A DNA stretch of 64,000 bases from Gammaproteobacteria bacterium (GCA_026706385.1 JAPOYV010000038.1:1-64000), one strand, 5' to 3'; positions 52,217 to 61,989 are shown, numbered from the stretch's first letter. Numbers and translations are program-made. The notes: generated by a model from the letters alone, not told the origin.

Positions 52217-53104
52217 ATGCCCTCACCGGATTTCTGGCCGCCGGCGCCCAACCTGCGGCGTGACGACATAGCCGTGGACTTCCGCGGCAAGGCCTACCTC
52301 GGCCACCTGGTCGCACCACCCGAGGGCGTCGGCCCTCGTCCCCTCGTGCTCGTCATCCACAACTACCAGGGCCTCAAGTTCTTCGATGTCGACGTCGCCG
52401 AGTACCTAGCCCGAGTCGGCTACGTCGGTCTCGCCATCGACGTCTACGGCGACACCGTGCCACCGGACGAGCGCGTCTTCCCGGACGATCCAGGCCGCGT
52501 GCACGATTTCCAGAAGAAGTGCTTCGAGGGCCTGGTTGGTATGGATCACGACCACGAGCTGTTCCGGGCACTGCTCGGCGAGTGGCTCACCGCCGGGTTC
52601 GCGCATCCCGCGGTGGACGCCGCAACGCCAGCCGGCGCCATCGGTTACTGCTTCGGCGGGATGGCGGTGATCGAGTGCGTGCGGGGCGGGCTGAACGTGG
52701 GCGGCGTGGTGTCTTTCCACGGGTTACTGCAAACCGGTGAAGACCCCAACCCGGCACGTTATGGCGTAGAACGCCCGCCGCTGAAGCCCCACCCCGCGAA
52801 CTACAAAACCGACGCGGTGATCCTGATCGAAAACGGCGCCGACGACGCGCTCGTGCCGGATTCCAGCAAGCAGCGGTTCTTCGATGAGATGGACGCAGCC
52901 GGCGTCAGTTGGGTCTTCCACCACCATGCCAAGACCCCGCATGGCTTCGCCTTGCCGCCGACGCTCGGGCCGCCGGGGCGGCTGCACGAGGCCACGGACC
53001 GACGATCGACGATGAGCATGCTCGCCCTCTTCAGGGAGATCTTCCCCGGCGTGCCGCAGAACCCCGTGGCGCGGAACGCGGCAGGCACATCGATTCCGGT
53101 GTAG
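52217..53104 (+). CDS. Dienelactone hydrolase-family protein
   Basis: A 295-aa alpha/beta hydrolase. VLVIHNYQGLKFFDVDVAEY is the oxyanion region, and GYCFGGMAV carries a Cys nucleophile (C145) as in dienelactone hydrolase. NGADDALVP gives the acid and TPHGFALPP the catalytic His. A loop of about 40 residues (PNPARYGVERPPLKPHPANY) lies between strands. DLH enzymes open lactones in aromatic degradation, although many relatives act on other esters. It follows the SDR by 36 bp, so both may serve one pathway. Confidence 0.85.
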   Translation: MPSPDFWPPAPNLRRDDIAVDFRGKAYLGHLVAPPEGVGPRPLVLVIHNYQGLKFFDVDVAEYLARVGYVGLAIDVYGDTVPPDERVFPDDPGRVHDFQKKCFEGLVGMDHDHELFRALLGEWLTAGFAHPAVDAATPAGAIGYCFGGMAVIECVRGGLNVGGVVSFHGLLQTGEDPNPARYGVERPPLKPHPANYKTDAVILIENGADDALVPDSSKQRFFDEMDAAGVSWVFHHHAKTPHGFALPPTLGPPGRLHEATDRRSTMSMLALFREIFPGVPQNPVARNAAGTSIPV

Positions 53105-53127
53105 CGGCGGCACCGGCAGGCCGGCCG

Positions 53128-53680
53128 TCAGTTCACGCGGCTGTCCGCCTCAGTACCAAGCTCGATCACGGACAACCGGCCGCCATCGGTCGAGATCCGG
53201 GTGACCGACCCGTTGGCTGGTCGGAACGTGATCAATGCGTCGGCCCCCATGGCAGCGCCGACGACGACATTGATGACGATGAAGTGGCAGAACACCACGA
53301 CGTCCGTATCGAAGTCACATAGGCAGTCGACAATGTCCCGTCGCCAGGCGAGGACTTCGCCGGGCAAGTCCTTCCAGCGTCCAGCCATGGCACTGGCCAG
53401 CCAGCGCGCCCGCTCGCGAAGATCGTCAGTCGGCGACGGGATTTCCGCAACGCGACTCGATCGCCACGTCCACGCCCCATCGCGACGCTAGCGGGGTTGC
53501 CGTCTGGCGGGCGCGAGCCAGCGGACTCGAGTAGACGGGCACTGGCGCACCGATCGCATCGGCGAGAATGCCCGCCGCGCGCTCGGCCTGCTGGCGACCG
53601 ACTTCGTCCAAGTCGGGATCGGCATGCTCACCGAAACCCGCCGCCGCGCGGCCGTGGCGAACCATGTAGATCGTGGGCAT
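53128..53680 (-). pseudogene. Histidine phosphatase-family gene split by a one-base insertion
   Basis: The N-terminal part (ATG 53680) reads MPTIYMVRHGRAAAG with the catalytic RHG, then SSPLARARQTATPLASRWG. It stops at 53426 after VAIESRCGNPVAD. The +1 frame continues the family pattern without a break: VAEIPSPTDDLRERARW, MAGRWKDLPGEVLAWR, VVFCHFIVINVVVGAA with the second catalytic His, FRPANGSVTRI and DSRVN. Removing one base at about 53452 restores a protein of about 183 aa. Either the gene is recently inactivated or the base is a sequencing error; the intact downstream half favours a recent or technical event. Confidence 0.82.
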
Positions 53681-53733
53681 AGGTGGCGGTCTCCAATAGC
53701 GATGCGAACGAGTCACGTCCCGGCAACCAGGTC

Positions 53734-53754
53734 CGAGAACGCGAAGCGTTCTCG
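53734..53754. repeat. Perfect hairpin 1 (9-bp stem, 3-nt loop)
   Basis: CGAGAACGC (53734-53742), loop GAA, then GCGTTCTCG (53746-53754). It is the first of two adjacent perfect hairpins in the gap between the histidine phosphatase start and the GYD gene. No T-tract follows on either strand, so it is not a clear intrinsic terminator. Confidence 0.8.
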
Positions 53755-53756
53755 AT

Positions 53757-53778
53757 CGAATCGCCGCTAGGCGATTCG
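53757..53778. repeat. Perfect hairpin 2 (9-bp stem, 4-nt loop)
   Basis: CGAATCGCC (53757-53765), loop GCTA, then GGCGATTCG (53770-53778). It begins two bases after hairpin 1 and ends just before a TTGACC -35-like box (53781-53786). The pair recalls REP/BIME-type palindromic units, but I saw no second copy in this window. Confidence 0.8.
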
Positions 53779-53780
53779 CC

Positions 53781-53810
53781 TTGACCGCGCGACTCGCCGC
53801 AACTGATGAT
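53781..53810 (+). promoter_or_regulatory. Candidate promoter of the GYD-domain gene
   Basis: TTGACC (53781-53786) and GATGAT (53805-53810) are separated by 18 bp, placing the -10 hexamer 34 bp before the ATG at 53839. That is the spacing seen for other promoters in the window. GGGAGGA serves as ribosome-binding site. Confidence 0.5.
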
Positions 53811-53838
53811 CGGGCTCCCTTACGGGAGGATTAGCATC

Positions 53839-54159
53839 ATGGCCAAGTACCTGATCCGCGCGAACTATACGCGCTCCGGTCTGACGGGCCTTCTCAAGGA
53901 AGGCGGCACGAGCCGGCGGCGCGCGCTCGGGGAGACGATCGAAGGGATGGGGGGTACGCTCGAAGCGTTCTACTACGCGTTCGGGGACTGCGACCTCTAT
54001 CTGATTGCCGCACTGCCCGACGAGGCGACCGCCGCCGCAGTGTCCTTGAACATCGGGGCCGCCGGTGCCCTCGATGTCTCGATGACGGTCCTTGTCAGCC
54101 CCGAGACCGTGGACGAGGCTGTCGCGAAGGCCGTGCCTTACCGGCTCCCGGGCGCTTGA
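53839..54159 (+). CDS. GYD-domain protein
   Basis: A 106-aa ferredoxin-like alpha/beta-fold protein. AKYLIRANYTRSGLTGLLKEGG is the standard GYD opening, and MGGTLEAFYYAFGDCDLYLIA holds the conserved G-D-x-D turn that replaces the G-Y-D namesake. SLNIGAAGALDVSMTVLVSP ends the domain. The function of GYD proteins is not established; some sit beside redox enzymes. ATG 53839 with strong GGGAGGA upstream is clear. An upstream ATG at 53806 would include the promoter. Confidence 0.82.
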   Translation: MAKYLIRANYTRSGLTGLLKEGGTSRRRALGETIEGMGGTLEAFYYAFGDCDLYLIAALPDEATAAAVSLNIGAAGALDVSMTVLVSPETVDEAVAKAVPYRLPGA

Positions 54160-54222
54160 GAGCGACCCGGGTCAAGCCGACGGGCAACAGAGTTTGGTGA
54201 CATAGTCGGGGGCAGTAAGTCA

Positions 54223-54258
54223 TTGGCAGGGGCGCGATTTCCTAGTTTAATTGCGCCC
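54223..54258 (+). promoter_or_regulatory. Promoter with overlapping 10-bp dyad before cobS
   Basis: TTGGCA (54223-54228) and TTTAAT (54246-54251) are 17 bp apart. The dyad GGGCGCGATT (54230-54239) / AATTGCGCCC (54249-54258), with one G-T wobble and a 9-nt loop, lies across spacer and -10. It could be a repressor site for cobST. Read as RNA it could instead be a weak terminator for the GYD gene, but the T-run after it is poor. Confidence 0.5.
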
Positions 54259-54328
54259 TTCCGACGTACACAAAGCTCGCAGAGGCTTTCCGGGCCGAAG
54301 CGAGCCGACTCAAGGTGTTTGACCCCCC

Positions 54329-55327
54329 ATGAATGTCCACGATTCGTCGCTCTCGCCGGAACTTGTGCCTGACACCACGGTCGGCGTCCGGGAGCAGTTC
54401 GGCATCGATCAGGACCTGACCGTACCCGCGTTCAGCCACCACAATGATCACGTGCCGGACATCGACGACGACTACCGGTTCGACCCGGACACCACGCTCG
54501 CCATTCTCGCGGGCTTCGCGCACAACCGCCGCGTGATGATCCAGGGCTACCACGGCACCGGCAAGTCCACGCACATCGAACAGGTCGCCGCGCGCCTCAA
54601 CTGGCCGTGCATCCGGGTCAACCTCGACAGCCACATCAGCCGCATTGACCTCGTCGGCAAGGACGCCATCGTGATCGAGGACGGCCAGCAGATCACCACC
54701 TTCAAGGAGGGGATCCTGCCATGGGCGTTGCAGCACCCGACGGCGCTCGTGTTCGACGAATACGACGCCGGACGACCGGACGTGATGTTCGTGATCCAGC
54801 GGGTGCTCGAAGTCGAAGGCAAGCTCACCCTCTTGGATCAGAATCGCATCGTGCGTCCGCACCCGGCGTTCCGCTTGTTCTCCACGACCAATACCGTAGG
54901 CTTGGGCGACACCACGGGGCTCTACCACGGCACCCAGCAGATCAACCAGGGGCAGATGGACCGCTGGAACATCGTTACGACGTTGAACTACCTGCCCCAC
55001 GACATGGAGGTCGACATCGTATTCGGCAAGGCCAAGGCGTGGCAGGACACCGACGACGGCCGGCGCACCATCTCCAACATGGTCGCGGTGGCCGATCTGA
55101 CCCGCAAGGGCTTCGTCAACGGCGACATTTCCGTGGTCATGTCGCCACGGACGGTGCTGACCTGGGCGGAGAACGCCGACATCTTCCACGATGTCGGTTT
55201 CGGCTTCCGCGTCTCGTTCCTGAACAAGTGCGACGAACTCGAGCGCCCGATCGTGGCCGAGTACTACCAGCGCTGCATGGGCGACGATCTCGGCGACGCC
55301 ACGCGTGGGATCACGCTGAAGACCTGA
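54329..55327 (+). CDS. cobS: CobS-like AAA+ ATPase (cobaltochelatase subunit)
   Basis: A 332-aa AAA+ protein. Walker [33 protein letters not shown], Walker [32 protein letters not shown] and [20 protein letters not shown] match CobS of aerobic cobalamin synthesis. There CobS and CobT form the ATPase chaperone that drives CobN to insert Co2+ into hydrogenobyrinate diamide. CobT follows 10 bp downstream. No CobN or other cob gene is in the window. Relatives lacking CobN may serve other MoxR-type insertion tasks. Confidence 0.88.
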   Translation: MNVHDSSLSPELVPDTTVGVREQFGIDQDLTVPAFSHHNDHVPDIDDDYRFDPDTTLAILAGFAHNRRVMIQGYHGTGKSTHIEQVAARLNWPCIRVNLDSHISRIDLVGKDAIVIEDGQQITTFKEGILPWALQHPTALVFDEYDAGRPDVMFVIQRVLEVEGKLTLLDQNRIVRPHPAFRLFSTTNTVGLGDTTGLYHGTQQINQGQMDRWNIVTTLNYLPHDMEVDIVFGKAKAWQDTDDGRRTISNMVAVADLTRKGFVNGDISVVMSPRTVLTWAENADIFHDVGFGFRVSFLNKCDELERPIVAEYYQRCMGDDLGDATRGITLKT

Positions 55328-55337
55328 GGCCGTCGGT

Positions 55338-57185
55338 GTGAGCGAGATCGACGCCAAGCGAGGCCAGGAGGCCCAACGCCAAGCGCTCGAGGAGTCGCTC
55401 GAGACCTACAAGCGCGCCACGACGGCGACCTTGCGCGCCTTGGCCGAAAACGAGGAACTCGAGGTCACCTACGGCAAGGGCGCCGCCGGCCTGCGCGGCG
55501 CGAGCATTCATGTGCCCCTGCCCAATGCCGGCTGCAGCGAAAACGAACTGAACGCCGTGCGCGGCATCGGCGACGAATTCGCGCTCAAGATGCGCTACCA
55601 CGACGACACCGTTCATCGCGCGACAACCCCCCGTACCGGTCCGGCGCAGGAGATGTTCGATTGGGTGGAGGACGCCCGGGTCGCATCCATCGGCTCGCTG
55701 CGCATGGAAGGCGTCGCGAAGAACCTCGACGCCTCGCTCGAAGCGGTTTGCAAGCAGGCCGCCTTCGACACCGTGACCGCCGAGACCGAGGCGCCGCTGT
55801 CGGTGGCCGTCGGTCTGATTGTCCGCCAGCGCCTGACGGGTCGTGAACTGCCGCCTTCCGCGGAGAACGTCGTGCGCTTCTGGCGCGACTACGTCGAGGA
55901 ACGCGCCGGCGAGCACATCGAGTCCCTGGCCAACTACGTGCACGATCAGGGCGAATTCGCGGGACGCTGCCGGGAAATCCTCGCCGATCTCGGGTTCGCC
56001 GCCGACCTCGACGACCCGGACATGCAGGACAGCGATCAGGAGATCGAGTCCGTCGAGGACGGCGCGGAACCGGATGCCGAGTTCGCGCCGGAGGATGTCG
56101 CGCTCGACGAGGACTCGCTCGGGGACGAGGAGGGCGACGGCGAAGCCACCGTGGTCGAGATGGACGCCGATTTCGACCTCTCCGAACTCGGCGCTGAAAG
56201 CGAGCCGGAGGAAGCGCCCAACTTCATGCCGGACGACAGCGGGCGCATCCGCGTGGACCATCACTACGGCGCCTTCACCCACGAATTCGACGAGATCGTG
56301 AAGGCCGAAGACCTATGCGACGCCGACGAACTGGTCCGCCTGCGGCAAATGCTCGATCAGCAACTGGTGTCCCTGCAACACGCCACGTCGAAGCTCGCCA
56401 ACCGCCTGCAACGTCGCCTGCTCGCCAAGCAGAACCGATCCTGGGAGTTCGATCTCGACGAGGGCATCCTCGACACGTCGCGACTGCCGCAGGTGGTCAT
56501 CGACCCGATGAACCCGCTCGCGTTCAAGCAGGAGAAGGACACGGAGTTCCGCGACACGGTGGTGTCCATGCTGATCGACAGCTCCGGGTCGATGCGTGGC
56601 CGTTCGATCACCATCGCCGCGGTGTGCGGCGACATCCTCGGCCGCACTCTTGAGCGCTGCTCGGTGCGCGTGGAGATCCTCGGCTTCACCACCCGCGCCT
56701 GGCGCGGCGGGCAGTCGCGCGAAGAGTGGATCAACGCTGGCAAGCCGCCGAGCCCGGGTAGGCTGAACGACCTGCGCCACATCATCTACAAGTCGGCGGA
56801 CGACCCGTGGCGCGCGACGCGTCGCAACCTCGGCCTCATGATGCGCGAGGAACTCCTGAAGGAGAATATCGACGGCGAAGCGTTGATCTGGGCGCACAAC
56901 CGGCTGGTGGTCCGCCACGAAGCACGCAAGGTGCTCATGGTCATCTCCGACGGTCTGCCGGTGGACAACTCCACGCTGCTCGTCAACCCCAGCAGCTACC
57001 TCGAACAGCATCTGAAGTACGCCATAGAGACGATCGAGGACCACTCGCCGGTCGAATTGATCGCCATAGGCATCGGCCATGACGTCACGCACCACTACCG
57101 GCGCGCCGTCACCATCACCGATGCCGAGCAACTCGGCGGCGCCATGACGGAACAGCTTGCGGCGCTGTTCGAGACGGAGACTTGA
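55338..57185 (+). CDS. cobT: CobT-like cobaltochelatase subunit with VWA domain
   Basis: A 615-aa protein. The N-terminal CobT domain (about 1-220) precedes a strongly acidic middle (residues 225-295, rich in D/E such as [20 protein letters not shown]). The C-terminal von Willebrand A domain has the MIDAS motif [26 protein letters not shown], and [14 protein letters not shown], which binds Mg2+ and contacts the CobN subunit in the known complex. The GTG start at 55338 is 10 bp after cobS. Its stop overlaps the TTG start of the P-loop gene by four bases (TTGA), so all three are coupled. Confidence 0.88.
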   Translation: MSEIDAKRGQEAQRQALEESLETYKRATTATLRALAENEELEVTYGKGAAGLRGASIHVPLPNAGCSENELNAVRGIGDEFALKMRYHDDTVHRATTPRTGPAQEMFDWVEDARVASIGSLRMEGVAKNLDASLEAVCKQAAFDTVTAETEAPLSVAVGLIVRQRLTGRELPPSAENVVRFWRDYVEERAGEHIESLANYVHDQGEFAGRCREILADLGFAADLDDPDMQDSDQEIESVEDGAEPDAEFAPEDVALDEDSLGDEEGDGEATVVEMDADFDLSELGAESEPEEAPNFMPDDSGRIRVDHHYGAFTHEFDEIVKAEDLCDADELVRLRQMLDQQLVSLQHATSKLANRLQRRLLAKQNRSWEFDLDEGILDTSRLPQVVIDPMNPLAFKQEKDTEFRDTVVSMLIDSSGSMRGRSITIAAVCGDILGRTLERCSVRVEILGFTTRAWRGGQSREEWINAGKPPSPGRLNDLRHIIYKSADDPWRATRRNLGLMMREELLKENIDGEALIWAHNRLVVRHEARKVLMVISDGLPVDNSTLLVNPSSYLEQHLKYAIETIEDHSPVELIAIGIGHDVTHHYRRAVTITDAEQLGGAMTEQLAALFETET

Positions 57186-57748
57186 GCGGCGGCACGGATC
57201 GACCCCAACCGCTCGGCAGCGTCGTCTGGATCAACGGCGCCTTCGGCGCCGGCAAATCCACCGTAGCCAAGCGGCTCGCCGCGGCCATGCCCGATGCCGC
57301 GGTATTCGATCCTGAACCATTGGCACGCCTCATCCGCGATGCCATGCCGCCGTCGGGACGCCCGAGCGACTACCAGGACTCCGCGCTGTGGCGGCATCTG
57401 ACCGTGGAGGCCGTCGCGGGCCTTGCGGCCGTCAGCAGCGTCGTGATCGTCCCCATGGCGCTGATCGACGAACGCTATTTCGCGGACACCGTCGGCGTCC
57501 TGCGCGCGTCGGGCGTCCACGTCCACCATTTCTCGCTCACGGCCAGTCCCGCGACGATTCGGCGCCGCCTTCTGAAGCGCCAGGTGACGCGGCTCATGCA
57601 TCCGCGTTCCACGCGCTGGGCCCTCGACCGCGTCGAGCGCTGCTGCGCAGCGTTAGCGGGTTCGACGTTCCACGAGCAGATCGACACGGACGCGTTGACC
57701 GTGACCGAAGTCGTCGACCGGATCCTCAAACGCACTGGCAGCCCTTGA
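57182..57748 (+). CDS. P-loop nucleotide kinase-like protein (TmrB-type)
   Basis: A 188-aa single-domain P-loop NTPase. [20 protein letters not shown] is Walker A, in the form seen in TmrB-like and shikimate/nucleoside kinase-like proteins. [39 protein letters not shown] (lid-like arginines) and [14 protein letters not shown] follow. It starts with TTG overlapping cobT's stop; no nearer ATG or GTG is credible. Location suggests co-expression with cobST, but its kinase substrate is unknown and resistance-type roles are equally possible. Confidence 0.72.
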   Translation: MSGGTDRPQPLGSVVWINGAFGAGKSTVAKRLAAAMPDAAVFDPEPLARLIRDAMPPSGRPSDYQDSALWRHLTVEAVAGLAAVSSVVIVPMALIDERYFADTVGVLRASGVHVHHFSLTASPATIRRRLLKRQVTRLMHPRSTRWALDRVERCCAALAGSTFHEQIDTDALTVTEVVDRILKRTGSP

Positions 57749-57826
57749 CCGGGTCCGCGGGGCGATGACCGTGTTGCGGCCATCGGCTAGAGTCTGCGCC
57801 CCCTCAACAGCCAAGGCTCTCGATCG

Positions 57827-58765
57827 ATGTCACGCGCCAACCTTGCCGCTCTCGCGATCTTGATCTCGATCAACGCGGCGGCCGACATGGTCCACTTCAA
57901 GAACGGCGACCGGCTAACGGGTGACCGCGTCGAGGCCGAGGCGGGCTTCGTCGCGATCGACGTGCCGGACCTCGGTGTCATGAGGATTCCCGATGCACTG
58001 ATCGCGCGCGTGGAGACCACGGAGGACGCCGGGCCACCCGCCGAACCAAGCGCCGCGGCCACCTCCGCGATCAGCGGGTTGATCGACACCTGGGACGTGA
58101 TTGCCGACCTCGCCGCGACCACCGCCACCGGCAACACCGAAACATCCGATCTCAACTTCGTGGCGAGCGCGACCCGCACCGGCGTACGTTTCGACCATGT
58201 TCTCGGCGCCGCCTGGCACCGCGGCGAGGCAACCGCGGTCGCGCCGGCCGAGCGGATCTTGGCCAAGGACCAGCTCGACCTGAACTACGACCTGCGCTGG
58301 AAGTACCAGGAGTCCTGGTACGCGGTGGCGAACTTCGAGTACTTCCGCGATCCCATCAAGGACATCGACCGCCGCTACACGGCCGGGGCGGGCTTCGGAC
58401 ACACGTTCTGGACCTCACCGCGCGGCACCCTGAGTACCGACGGCGGGGTGAGCCGAGTGTTCGAGAAACTCGCATCCGTCTCCGAGGCATCCACATCGGA
58501 CAGCAACCCGGCATTGCGCTGGAGCTTGAGCTACCAGCATTGGCTGGCACCCGAGCGCTTCGAACTGTTCCACAACAACCAGTTGCTGCATATCCTCGCA
58601 TCCGACCGGGGTACCGTGTGGGACTCGGACACGGGCCTGCGGCTACATGTCAACGGTCGCTGGCAAGCCGGCGTCCGCCTGGATCTGCAGCACGAGACGA
58701 CGCCCGCGGCGGGGCGCGGCCGGACCGACCTCGCCTACGCGGTGTCCCTCGGCGTGAAGCTATAA
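57827..58765 (+). CDS. DUF481 outer-membrane beta-barrel protein (YdiY-like)
   Basis: A 312-aa exported protein. The signal peptide (LAALAILISINAAAD) is followed by an SH3-like segment (MVHFKNGDRLTGDRVEAEAG, 20-60). The rest (about 80-312) is a DUF481 barrel with alternating strands such as DVIADLAATTATGNTETSDL, YDLRWKYQESWYAVANFEY and ARVETT-like turns. The final aromatic-poor strand VSLGVKL ends the chain. The function of the family is unknown; osmotic or acid-linked expression is reported for YdiY. A TAGAGT -10-like box lies 39 bp before the ATG. Confidence 0.85.
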   Translation: MSRANLAALAILISINAAADMVHFKNGDRLTGDRVEAEAGFVAIDVPDLGVMRIPDALIARVETTEDAGPPAEPSAAATSAISGLIDTWDVIADLAATTATGNTETSDLNFVASATRTGVRFDHVLGAAWHRGEATAVAPAERILAKDQLDLNYDLRWKYQESWYAVANFEYFRDPIKDIDRRYTAGAGFGHTFWTSPRGTLSTDGGVSRVFEKLASVSEASTSDSNPALRWSLSYQHWLAPERFELFHNNQLLHILASDRGTVWDSDTGLRLHVNGRWQAGVRLDLQHETTPAAGRGRTDLAYAVSLGVKL

Positions 58766-58780
58766 CCGTCTCGGGCGCGC

Positions 58781-59347
58781 TCAGCCTTTCGGACGCTCCA
58801 AGGCGACAGGCGAGACATCCATTTCCTGGAGCGTTGCCAGAGTCCGCCGCATCTCAGCCCGACTCGCGAAAGGTCCGACCAGCACACGATGCCACGTGCC
58901 CCCGGCCGGATCCCGGGCGGACTCGATCTGGGCGGTCATGTTGGTTGCGAGGATCAATCGTGCGCGCATCGCATCGGCATCGTTCCGACCGCGAAACGCG
59001 GCCGCCTGGAGTAGGTACTCCATGTCGGGATCGGTTTCGGCGACCACGGGTGCCACGGAATCCGAGGGGCGGTGCAAAGGCTCAACATTGGTCACCACCC
59101 GCTCTCTCGGGAGCCGGTACATGAACTCGAACTCCACGGTCGGCACCGTGGCGTCCTCGGTATCGGAATCGGCCAGCGGTATATCGATCGACGGCAGCTC
59201 GCCCGGGTAGTAGACGATGGCCAACGTGACGACCGCGCCGGCCATCGCCCCGTAGACGAATCCCGACAGGAACGGTCGGCCGCCCGCGCCCGCACGCTGC
59301 CCGCCGGCCGACTTCCTGCGCGGCGCCTTGGCACGTGTCTTGGGCAT
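58781..59347 (-). CDS. ftsN: SPOR-domain cell-division protein, FtsN-like
   Basis: A 188-aa bitopic protein. A basic cytoplasmic head (KTRAKAPRRKSAGG) precedes one membrane helix (LSGFVYGAMAGAVVTLAIVY). A periplasmic FEFMYRLPRERVV segment matches the short FxF-LP motif of FtsN-like proteins. The C-terminal SPOR domain (about residues 108-185, LLQAAAFRGRNDADAMRARL to WHRVLVGPFASRAEMRRTL) binds denuded peptidoglycan at the septum. It sits next to priA, as ftsN does in many Gammaproteobacteria. Assignment as FtsN rests on this synteny plus domain order; a generic SPOR protein is the alternative. Confidence 0.75.
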   Translation of the reverse strand: MPKTRAKAPRRKSAGGQRAGAGGRPFLSGFVYGAMAGAVVTLAIVYYPGELPSIDIPLADSDTEDATVPTVEFEFMYRLPRERVVTNVEPLHRPSDSVAPVVAETDPDMEYLLQAAAFRGRNDADAMRARLILATNMTAQIESARDPAGGTWHRVLVGPFASRAEMRRTLATLQEMDVSPVALERPKG

Positions 59348-59401
59348 GCCGTTCCTTGGTCTCGCTTGAGACCATCGATCATACCCGGCGGCTACTCCCG
59401 T

Positions 59402-61552
59402 TCAAAAGGTGTCCAGCGGATCGAGATCGATCGACCAGCGCACGCCGGCCGCCTTGGGCTCGGCGGCCTCGAGGTGATCAAGGGCTCGGTGCAGATCGGC
59501 ACGGCGGGACGCCAAGACCAGGGCTTGGCAACGGTGGTGACCCGCACGACGGGCCACCGGGGCCGGGGCCGGACCCAGCACTTCGACCCTCCCCGCCGGC
59601 AGCGTGCCGAGCATCTCCGCAAGCAGGTCCCAAGCCTTCGACTCGACCTTGCTTTCGGCGCGGATCATCGCGACGGCGGAGACGGGCGGCATGCCGGCGT
59701 CGGCCCTCACCCGGCGTTCGTTGCGCGCGAATCCCGCGTAGCCGGTGTTCGTGAGCGCCGTGAGATTGGCATTGTCCGGGTTGAACGTCTGGATCCAGAC
59801 CTCGCCGGGGCGTTCGGCGCGGCCCGCGCGCCCCGCCACCTGCACGATCAGTTGCGCGGTCCGCTCCGGCGCGCGGAAGTCCGCCGCAAGGAAGCCGGCA
59901 TCCGAGTCGAGCACCGCCACCAGCGTCACATTGGGCAGGTGATGGCCCTTGGCGAGCATCTGGGTCCCGACCAGGATCGCCGGGCGACCCTCCCGGATCG
60001 CCTCGAGATCCGCCTCCAAGCGGCGCACGCTGCGCGTCGTGTCGCGATCAATCCGGTAGCGTGGGACATCCGGATAGCGCTCGGCAAGCGCCTCTTCCGC
60101 GCGCTGCGTGCCGGTGCCGACGTGGACCAAGGCGCTCGCCCCGCACGCCGGGCAGGTCCGCGGTGGCAGACGACTGTACCCGCAGTGATGGCAGCGCAGA
60201 CGGTCCGGTCGCCGATGCAAGGTGAGCTTGGCGTCGCAGTGTTCGCAGGCGGCATGCCACGCGCAGGTCGAACACAGCAGGACCGGCGCGAAGCCGCGCC
60301 GATTGATGAACACCAGCACTTGGCCACCCGCGTCCAGGTGCCGGCCGATCGCGCCATGCAAGGCCTCGCTGAAGCCCCGGTCCAGGCGCGTGCCTCGCAC
60401 GTCAACGATCCGCATGGCGGGCATCGATGCACCCCCGGCGCGGGACGGCAGCCGAGAACGTTCGTAGCGGCCGCGACGGGCGTTTTCCAACGACTCCAGC
60501 GATGGCGTCGCGCTGCCGAGCACCACCGGGATCTTGAGCATCTGGCCGCGCTTGACCGCGAGGTCCCGGGCGGAGTAGCGCAGACCGTCGCCCTGCTTGA
60601 ACGACCCGTCGTGTTCCTCGTCCACCACGATCAGCCGGAGGTTCTCGAACGGCGCGAGCACCGCCGAGCGCGTACCGATCAACACCTTGTGGATGCCTTG
60701 CGCGCACTTCAGCCAGACGTCGAACCGCTGGGCATCCGTGTTCCCCGAATGCAGCGTCGCCGCAGCACCAAAGCAGGCCTTGAACCGAGCGGTCGTCTGC
60801 GGCGTCAGGGCGATCTCAGGCACCAGCACCAGCGCCTGACCCCCGGCGCGCAAGACCTCGGCGATGACCCGGAGGTAGACCTCGGTCTTCCCGCTCCCGG
60901 TCACACCATCGAGGAGATGCGTTCTCGGCGTGTCGAGCGTCGCCGTGATCGTGGCGACCGCCGCGGCCTGCTCCGCGGTCAACTGGTGCGTCCACGTCGC
61001 CGGCACTGCATAGCGTGGCGACAGGATCGCGCTGCGGGCGAGGCCCTTGTCCGCGAGGGCGGCGAGATGGCGCCGCTCGAGCCCCAAAGCGGCGAGTTCG
61101 GAGTCAAATGCACTCCCCAGGTTCCGGAGTCGCTCGAAAGCCTCCCGCTGACGCGGCGCACGGGCCAGTCGTCCGTCCTCCTCCGATCCAGTCCAGTGCC
61201 AGACCACCTCTTCCATCAAGGTGGCCGGCGAACCGCGTCGCGCCTTCACAGGCAGCAGCGTCGCGAACACGTCGCCGATCGGATGGTGGTAGTAGCGGGC
61301 GAGCCATCGCGCCAAGTCCGTCAGGTCGGCCGGCAGGAGCGGGCTCTCGTCGAGCACGTCCTCGATTTCCTTCTGTGCCCGGTCGAAGGCGCCCGAGCGG
61401 CCAGCCACGACGCCGACAACGGTTGCCGCACCGAAAGGCACCCGAACGCGAGCGCCCACCGGCGGCACGGCCATGGTGGTCGGGACGATGTAATCGAAGG
61501 TCGTCCGGAGCGGCCGCGGGACGGCGACTTCGACAACGGCGTTGGCATTCAC
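59402..61552 (-). CDS. priA: Primosomal replication-restart helicase PriA
   Basis: A 716-aa helicase. The N-terminal DNA-binding domain begins [19 protein letters not shown]. Walker [21 protein letters not shown] in [15 protein letters not shown], and [12 protein letters not shown] follow. The two zinc clusters show as [13 protein letters not shown] and CHHCGYS...CPACG, then GTGTQRAEE and [18 protein letters not shown]. PriA reloads the replicative helicase at stalled forks. The length and order are normal. It is divergent from rpmE and upstream of the FtsN-like gene, the arrangement common in Gammaproteobacteria. Confidence 0.95.
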   Translation of the reverse strand: MNANAVVEVAVPRPLRTTFDYIVPTTMAVPPVGARVRVPFGAATVVGVVAGRSGAFDRAQKEIEDVLDESPLLPADLTDLARWLARYYHHPIGDVFATLLPVKARRGSPATLMEEVVWHWTGSEEDGRLARAPRQREAFERLRNLGSAFDSELAALGLERRHLAALADKGLARSAILSPRYAVPATWTHQLTAEQAAAVATITATLDTPRTHLLDGVTGSGKTEVYLRVIAEVLRAGGQALVLVPEIALTPQTTARFKACFGAAATLHSGNTDAQRFDVWLKCAQGIHKVLIGTRSAVLAPFENLRLIVVDEEHDGSFKQGDGLRYSARDLAVKRGQMLKIPVVLGSATPSLESLENARRGRYERSRLPSRAGGASMPAMRIVDVRGTRLDRGFSEALHGAIGRHLDAGGQVLVFINRRGFAPVLLCSTCAWHAACEHCDAKLTLHRRPDRLRCHHCGYSRLPPRTCPACGASALVHVGTGTQRAEEALAERYPDVPRYRIDRDTTRSVRRLEADLEAIREGRPAILVGTQMLAKGHHLPNVTLVAVLDSDAGFLAADFRAPERTAQLIVQVAGRAGRAERPGEVWIQTFNPDNANLTALTNTGYAGFARNERRVRADAGMPPVSAVAMIRAESKVESKAWDLLAEMLGTLPAGRVEVLGPAPAPVARRAGHHRCQALVLASRRADLHRALDHLEAAEPKAAGVRWSIDLDPLDTF

Positions 61553-61606
61553 TTCGGGCGCGCTTGGGCGAGACGTCGCCGATTAGTCTGTCCGCTTACC
61601 CGCCCC

Positions 61607-61636
61607 TTGCGCAATCGCCCCTCGCCGCTCTACACT
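61607..61636 (+). promoter_or_regulatory. rpmE promoter
   Basis: TTGCGC (61607-61612) and TACACT (61631-61636) with an 18-bp spacer lie 41 bp (from -10 start) before the GTG of rpmE. This gives a leader of roughly 30 nt, in keeping with other promoters in the window. Confidence 0.6.
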
Positions 61637-61671
61637 CGCGCGCCCGAAATCGCCCCTCAAGGCGCACGTCC

Positions 61672-61887
61672 GTGAAGCCAGACATTCATCCCGAATACAC
61701 GACGATCACTGCGCGATGCAGTTGCGGCAACGTGATCGAGACCCGGTCCACGCTCGGCCGCGACATTCACCTCGAAGTGTGCTCCGCGTGCCACCCCTTC
61801 TATACGGGTACGCAGAAGATCATGGACACCGGCGGCCGCGTGGAACGTTTCCGACGGCGCTTCGGCAACGTGTCCAGGAACGTCTGA
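61672..61887 (+). CDS. rpmE: 50S ribosomal protein L31, zinc-binding type
   Basis: A 71-aa protein starting at GTG ([20 protein letters not shown]). Four cysteines (C16, C18, C37, C40) mark the C+ zinc-type L31, not the zinc-free paralogue YkgM/RpmE2. [18 protein letters not shown] is the family hallmark. The GTG is fixed by the conserved N-terminus. It is divergent from priA. Confidence 0.95.
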   Translation: MKPDIHPEYTTITARCSCGNVIETRSTLGRDIHLEVCSACHPFYTGTQKIMDTGGRVERFRRRFGNVSRNV

Positions 61888-61989
61888 ACAGCCACCGATT
61901 CCGTGGTTTCGGTCAAGCGAACGAAATCACGTCGGCACCGTCTAAATCGGTGTTAGCCTTGGTCTGAAGAGCGTTCGAGGGTTGTCAAA

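Noticed and set aside
54160-54328. Possible cobalamin riboswitch before cobS
   Set aside because: At 169 bp the gap is too short for a typical B12 riboswitch and I could not find the B12-box consensus; only a promoter and a simple dyad are visible.
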